A stretch of DNA of 64,000 bases from Schistosoma mansoni (Eukaryota; Platyhelminthes; Trematoda; Strigeidida; Schistosomatidae). Made by a program: the position numbers and the translations under genes. This document shows, one piece after another, positions 62,001-64,000 of this stretch. Within the stretch, counting starts at the first letter, position 1. Every line of letters begins with the position of its first letter. The DNA is taken from positions 16,728,770-16,792,769 of the forward strand of contig NC_031497.1 of NCBI RefSeq assembly GCF_000237925.1, read 5' to 3'. Under the pieces are notes generated by a model. That model did not search any database. It saw only the letters and a program-made list of their open reading frames with translations, and had not been told where the DNA came from.

Positions 62001-63555
62001 ACCAATCCGGAACCTAGTCATGACAATAACAACGGTGATACTCAAATATCTGGAATTAATTTGACTAGTGATTTGTGCATTTTAAGAGCTGCAGAAGATT
62101 CAGACAATGATGATCATGATCTAACAATTAGTTCATCATGGTTATTAAGATATCAAGAATTCCTTTTCAACTTTTTGCGTAAACATCATAAAAGTAAATT
62201 TGTTGAGAAGCATTTACATGTGAGTATAATTGAGTCTGTCATTACTGTCATCTCCTCGCTTGTTAAATACATTTTCACATCATCAGTTTTAAATACTATT
62301 GAGTTGTGATCTAATGGGTTCACAAATAGACATTGAATTGCAAACCGATTAGTTTGAACTGAACGTAATATACTTTGGCTTCTTCAGTCAATGGCTTTAG
62401 TCATCACCCACTAAGTTCAGTCCGTAAATTGTGATCTAATGGGTTCACAAATAGACATTGAATTGCAAACCGATTAGTTTGAACTGAATGTAATATACTT
62501 TGGCTTCTTCAGTTAATGGCTTTAGTCATCACCCAGTAAGTTCAGTCCGTAAATCGTAGTGCAATTGTAGAAGAATATGGAATCGGTTACTAACTGGTTA
62601 TTCCATCTTCAATCATCGATAATTTTCATAAAAGTTTAAAGAAATTAACTGTTAGTAAAAGTTGCATAAATTTAAAGTACATTATACAGGGGAATTTTCA
62701 AAATCTACTGCTTCTACTTATTACCTATAATCCAGTTTGTTTGGGAAGACATTTTGCCTCATAAAACTCAATAGTTATCCAAGAATTTACATTAACACTT
62801 CTTGAAAATCAGTCAACTCTTTTAATCACACGACATCTATAAATTGGTGTGAACTGCTAACAGAAACAGTTGTTCAATTCAGGTGTTGTGTTCTATGAGC
62901 TGGATGATTTAGTGGTAAAGCTTTGTCTGCAGTATTCGTCTTTTGGAGTAGCCGGAGCTAGGAGAGAAAAAGGAACTGTGATACCTAATTGGCGTAATTG
63001 TTTCAAGGAGTTACTGTGATTAGTTCAAGAAAAATCAGTTATATATCTAAATCTCACTCATGTACTGCGGCTTTAATATTACCGATATTTCTTATGGGGT
63101 AGTTGTGCAATATGTTGTAGTACACTAACATGTGTGTGATTATTGATCTTTGAAGATATTTACCAGTAAACCGAGCGTTTAAAGTTTTTGACTGTTATCT
63201 TTATCATTGTCTGAGTTACCTTATTCGATACTTGACAGTATGTTTTACTCTTTCAGTTTGTAGAAACTGCCTTAGTTAAACTGTACGTTCGATTACAACA
63301 GGCTGGTATTCAACCATATCTCTATGAATTAATCATTGATACAACGTCTTCTAGTGATTCTCGATCAGGTGAAAGTGGTCTCACTAAGTCAACTAGTAAT
63401 AGTGATCAAAGTTTAGTTGATCTGATTTCAAGCTTGATACACATTGACGTGGAAGATTTAACTGTCTACTTAGAAAATAATAATGCCTACCATGCTTTGG
63501 CGCTTATTTATCGTTGGCAAGGTAACCTTTCAGGTGCATTGGAAATATGGCGAAA
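55962..63555 (+). CDS. TGFBRAP1/VPS3-like CORVET subunit, 12 exons, 3' end outside window
   Basis: Likely the VPS3-type subunit of the CORVET complex, which tethers early endosomes for fusion. Exons: 55962-56063, 56105-56174, 56203-56282, 56322-56420, 56463-56537, 56597-56701, 56745-56879, 56927-57087, 59339-59639, 60796-60900, 61926-62219, 63257-63555. All GT-AG with agreeing phases, 608 codons; human TGFBRAP1 has about 860, so roughly 250 residues lie to the right. A CNH (beta-propeller) domain covers about the first 350 residues: ITAMCSFSDFLFIGTSKG, FLCVASDSSY, NEFIVSGPGSLGIIVDANGV SHRAPLQ, DEFFTIH. A helical clathrin-repeat-like part with GFYHFEKGELDKAASYFEQ, YSDLLPKGCYF and a Vps39_1-like TALVKLYV..DLTVYLEN.. 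YHALALIYRWQGNLSGALEI follows. VPS39 is the alternative; the GPGxLG..VS.RAP block favours TGFBRAP1. Confidence 0.92.
56105..56174 (+). CDS. TGFBRAP1 exon 2 (alternative donor possible)
   Basis: Encodes ITAMCSFSDFLFIGTSKGYV VQY, the first CNH strand pair (compare CVECCGRDLYVGT). The donor used here (gttgtt, 28-nt intron) is weak; a stronger gtatgt at 56158 keeps frame if joined to the acceptor at 56256. Confidence 0.7.
56203..56282 (+). CDS. TGFBRAP1 exon 3
   Basis: 80 nt; SQLIIQELYDDKTSFCFSNV LSRRIF. Ends in phase 0 at gtaaat. An internal tttgtttcag (to 56256) could serve as an alternative acceptor. Confidence 0.7.
56322..57087 (+). CDS. TGFBRAP1 exons 4-8, CNH domain
   Basis: Five exons (56322-56420, 56463-56537, 56597-56701, 56745-56879, 56927-57087) are separated by introns of 42, 59, 43 and 47 nt. 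They encode TKPISRLETSSKKTTVSIFS DENLILC, FIPSFKGVSSF, LCIGFKSGLIQL, CISPQFLCVASDSSY and NEFIVSGPGSLG..RAPLQ, in the order of the TGFBRAP1 propeller. Every phase agrees. Confidence 0.92.
57088..59338. other. TGFBRAP1 intron with SINE pieces
   Basis: 2.25-kb intron. tRNA-like heads lie near 58190-58290 (GGGATAGTGGTTAACA..) and 58633-58790 (GTGGCTTAGTGGTTAAG.. then GTTTTGAACCC). Both are followed by a similar CTTC(A/G)TCTA..GG/CAGTTTGG body, so they are two copies of one SINE family. Confidence 0.6.
58633..58790 (+). mobile_element. tRNA-headed SINE piece
   Basis: A-box-like TGGCTTAGTGGTTAAG and a weak B-box-like GTTTTGAACCC about 40 nt later, with a short body. A more decayed relative lies at about 58190-58290. 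Confidence 0.55.
59339..59639 (+). CDS. TGFBRAP1 exon 9
   Basis: 301 nt, acceptor attttag, donor gtaaat. It encodes ILTQSQIQTINLQKPSVACF, then VLGPERWDLIARRFILTGCL KQAFHV and a charged helix ending HEQQLFDR. It spans the end of the CNH domain and the 'L...R..EAL.LA' helix pair. Confidence 0.92.
59828..60655 (+). mobile_element. RTE-like LINE fragment, truncated at both ends
   Basis: Reads IRLTNILAKIWETDVIPSDW, QAGFRPGRGCIDDIFTIRQV, LLDLKAAFDSVDREAL, GVRQGCPLTPFLFNFIID, then LEYTDDIVLFGEDADKM (the catalytic box, YTDD instead of the usual YADD). After one in-frame TAG it continues NNARMFGMCFCPSKCKLLLQ to VVERVDNF. It covers the reverse-transcriptase palm only. It lies in a TGFBRAP1 intron, same strand, ending 140 bp before the next exon. 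Confidence 0.88.
60796..60900 (+). CDS. TGFBRAP1 exon 10
   Basis: 105 nt, acceptor ttccag, donor gtgaat. RRQRVLGLLGFYHFEKGELD KAASYFEQSTIDIRE matches the RRILQQAGFIQFAQLQFLEA..DVREL segment of TGFBRAP1. Confidence 0.92.
60901..61925. other. TGFBRAP1 intron
   Basis: 1.0-kb intron. A possible decayed SINE head lies near 61316-61400; otherwise unique sequence. Confidence 0.45.
61926..62219 (+). CDS. TGFBRAP1 exon 11
   Basis: 294 nt, acceptor taatcag, donor gtgagt. ILFRYSDLLPKGCYFMPNWF matches LISLYPFLLPTSSSF. A variable acidic/polar loop and SSWLLRYQEFLFNFLRKHHK follow. Confidence 0.92.
62304..62553. repeat. Tandem duplication, 2 x 125 bp
   Basis: Units 62304-62428 and 62429-62553 both run from TTGTGATCTAATGGGTTC to GTTCAGTCCGTAAA and differ at only a few sites. 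In a TGFBRAP1 intron, 85 bp downstream of exon 11. Confidence 0.9.
63257..63555 (+). CDS. TGFBRAP1 exon 12, Vps39_1-like region
   Basis: 299 nt, acceptor tttcag, donor gtaagt, leaving two bases. TALVKLYVRLQQAG, a Ser-rich loop, SLVDLISSLIHIDVEDLTVY and LALIYRWQGNLSGALEIWRK match the DTALLKLY..LLDLL..WLE..KYFALGLLYHYNNQ segment. Confidence 0.92.
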
Positions 63556-64000
63556 GTAAGTGGGGGTAGTGATAGCATTTCATTCGTTTTCTTGATTAAC
63601 CTGTATATTTACTTCCTTATGCCTATAAGTGAGATTTTTCTATACATATGATGCTGTAATTTACAGCATTCCAGTTTCCCAAATAACAAAATTAATTGTT
63701 ATTAAAAATTGACTTTTAACTGCAGATCTCTTTTCGAATATGTACTGCTTTTGCAGATAATATCGTAATACTGTGAAGTGGTATACAGATTACCTAAATC
63801 ATACTTAATCAGTATATATTAATATATAATAATAGCCCACAAATTAGCCGTAGAAGTTACCACTTCTTTAGTCCTTCGGATATAACAACTAAAATACAAA
63901 TGAAAGAATTTATAGTTTCTGAATAAACAACGATTCAACTGTAGAGACTATTGAATTTTTTTCTGTTTTGTTTATCGTAACACTTTGTTTTTCTTGTCCA
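63556..64000. other. TGFBRAP1 intron running to window edge
   Basis: Begins gtaagtggg; no further exon is seen before the right edge. The missing C-terminal coding part lies outside. Confidence 0.6.

Noticed and set aside
55962-63555. VPS39 instead of TGFBRAP1
   Set aside because: The GPG.LG..VS.RAP block and the exon-by-exon order fit TGFBRAP1/VPS3 better, though the families are related.
1-64000. CRISPR array, phage or bacterial operon
   Set aside because: No regularly spaced repeats, ribosome-binding sites or packed gene runs; gene structure is eukaryotic throughout.

Overview
The window is flatworm nuclear DNA, almost certainly from a blood fluke (Schistosoma). The DNA is AT-rich. The genes are cut into many exons, with introns of 28-60 nt beside introns of 1-2 kb. 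A 25-nt micro-exon, schistosome-type hammerhead-ribozyme repeats, tRNA-headed SINEs, RTE- and CR1-like LINEs and Ty3/gypsy elements are all present. The species cannot be fixed from the sequence.

Layout: (1) 1-10 kb holds two single-exon paralogues on the plus strand (3000-4040 and 7033-8001). Each encodes a one-helix membrane protein of unknown function, and their N-termini align without a gap. A decayed RTE-like LINE lies between them. (2) 10.0-34.3 kb is one large minus-strand gene. I assembled 19 exons with agreeing phases, and it reads as gamma-tubulin complex component 6 (TUBGCP6/GCP6): N-terminal part, GRIP1 block, coiled-coil/low-complexity middle and GRIP2 C-terminus. The start codon is not securely found. 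Introns carry a 0.7-kb foldback element, hammerhead palindromes, SINEs, a 258-bp MITE-like element and two copies of a ~0.5-kb repeat (called R here). (3) 34.4-55.9 kb is a transposon-rich stretch. It holds a heavily decayed gypsy fossil, CR1-like LINE pieces, a nearly whole gypsy element with two 267-bp LTRs and a 4-bp target-site duplication, an R/R inverted pair, a decayed DUF4806-like gene piece and a solo LTR with a 5-bp target-site duplication. (4) 55.96 kb to the right edge is a plus-strand gene of at least 12 exons reading as TGFBRAP1/VPS3 (CORVET tethering subunit). About 608 residues are inside the window and the 3' part lies outside. Seven tiny introns are followed by 1-2 kb introns, one of which holds an RTE fragment.

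How the genes relate: TUBGCP6 (microtubule nucleation at centrosome and basal body) and TGFBRAP1 (early-endosome tethering) stand head to head and are not functionally linked; the mobile elements fill the space between them. No CRISPR array, bacterial operon, rRNA or credible tRNA gene is present. Exon models were built by eye from splice signals, phase and recalled family sequence, not by alignment software. A run of 200 Ns at 26457-26656 marks an assembly gap.
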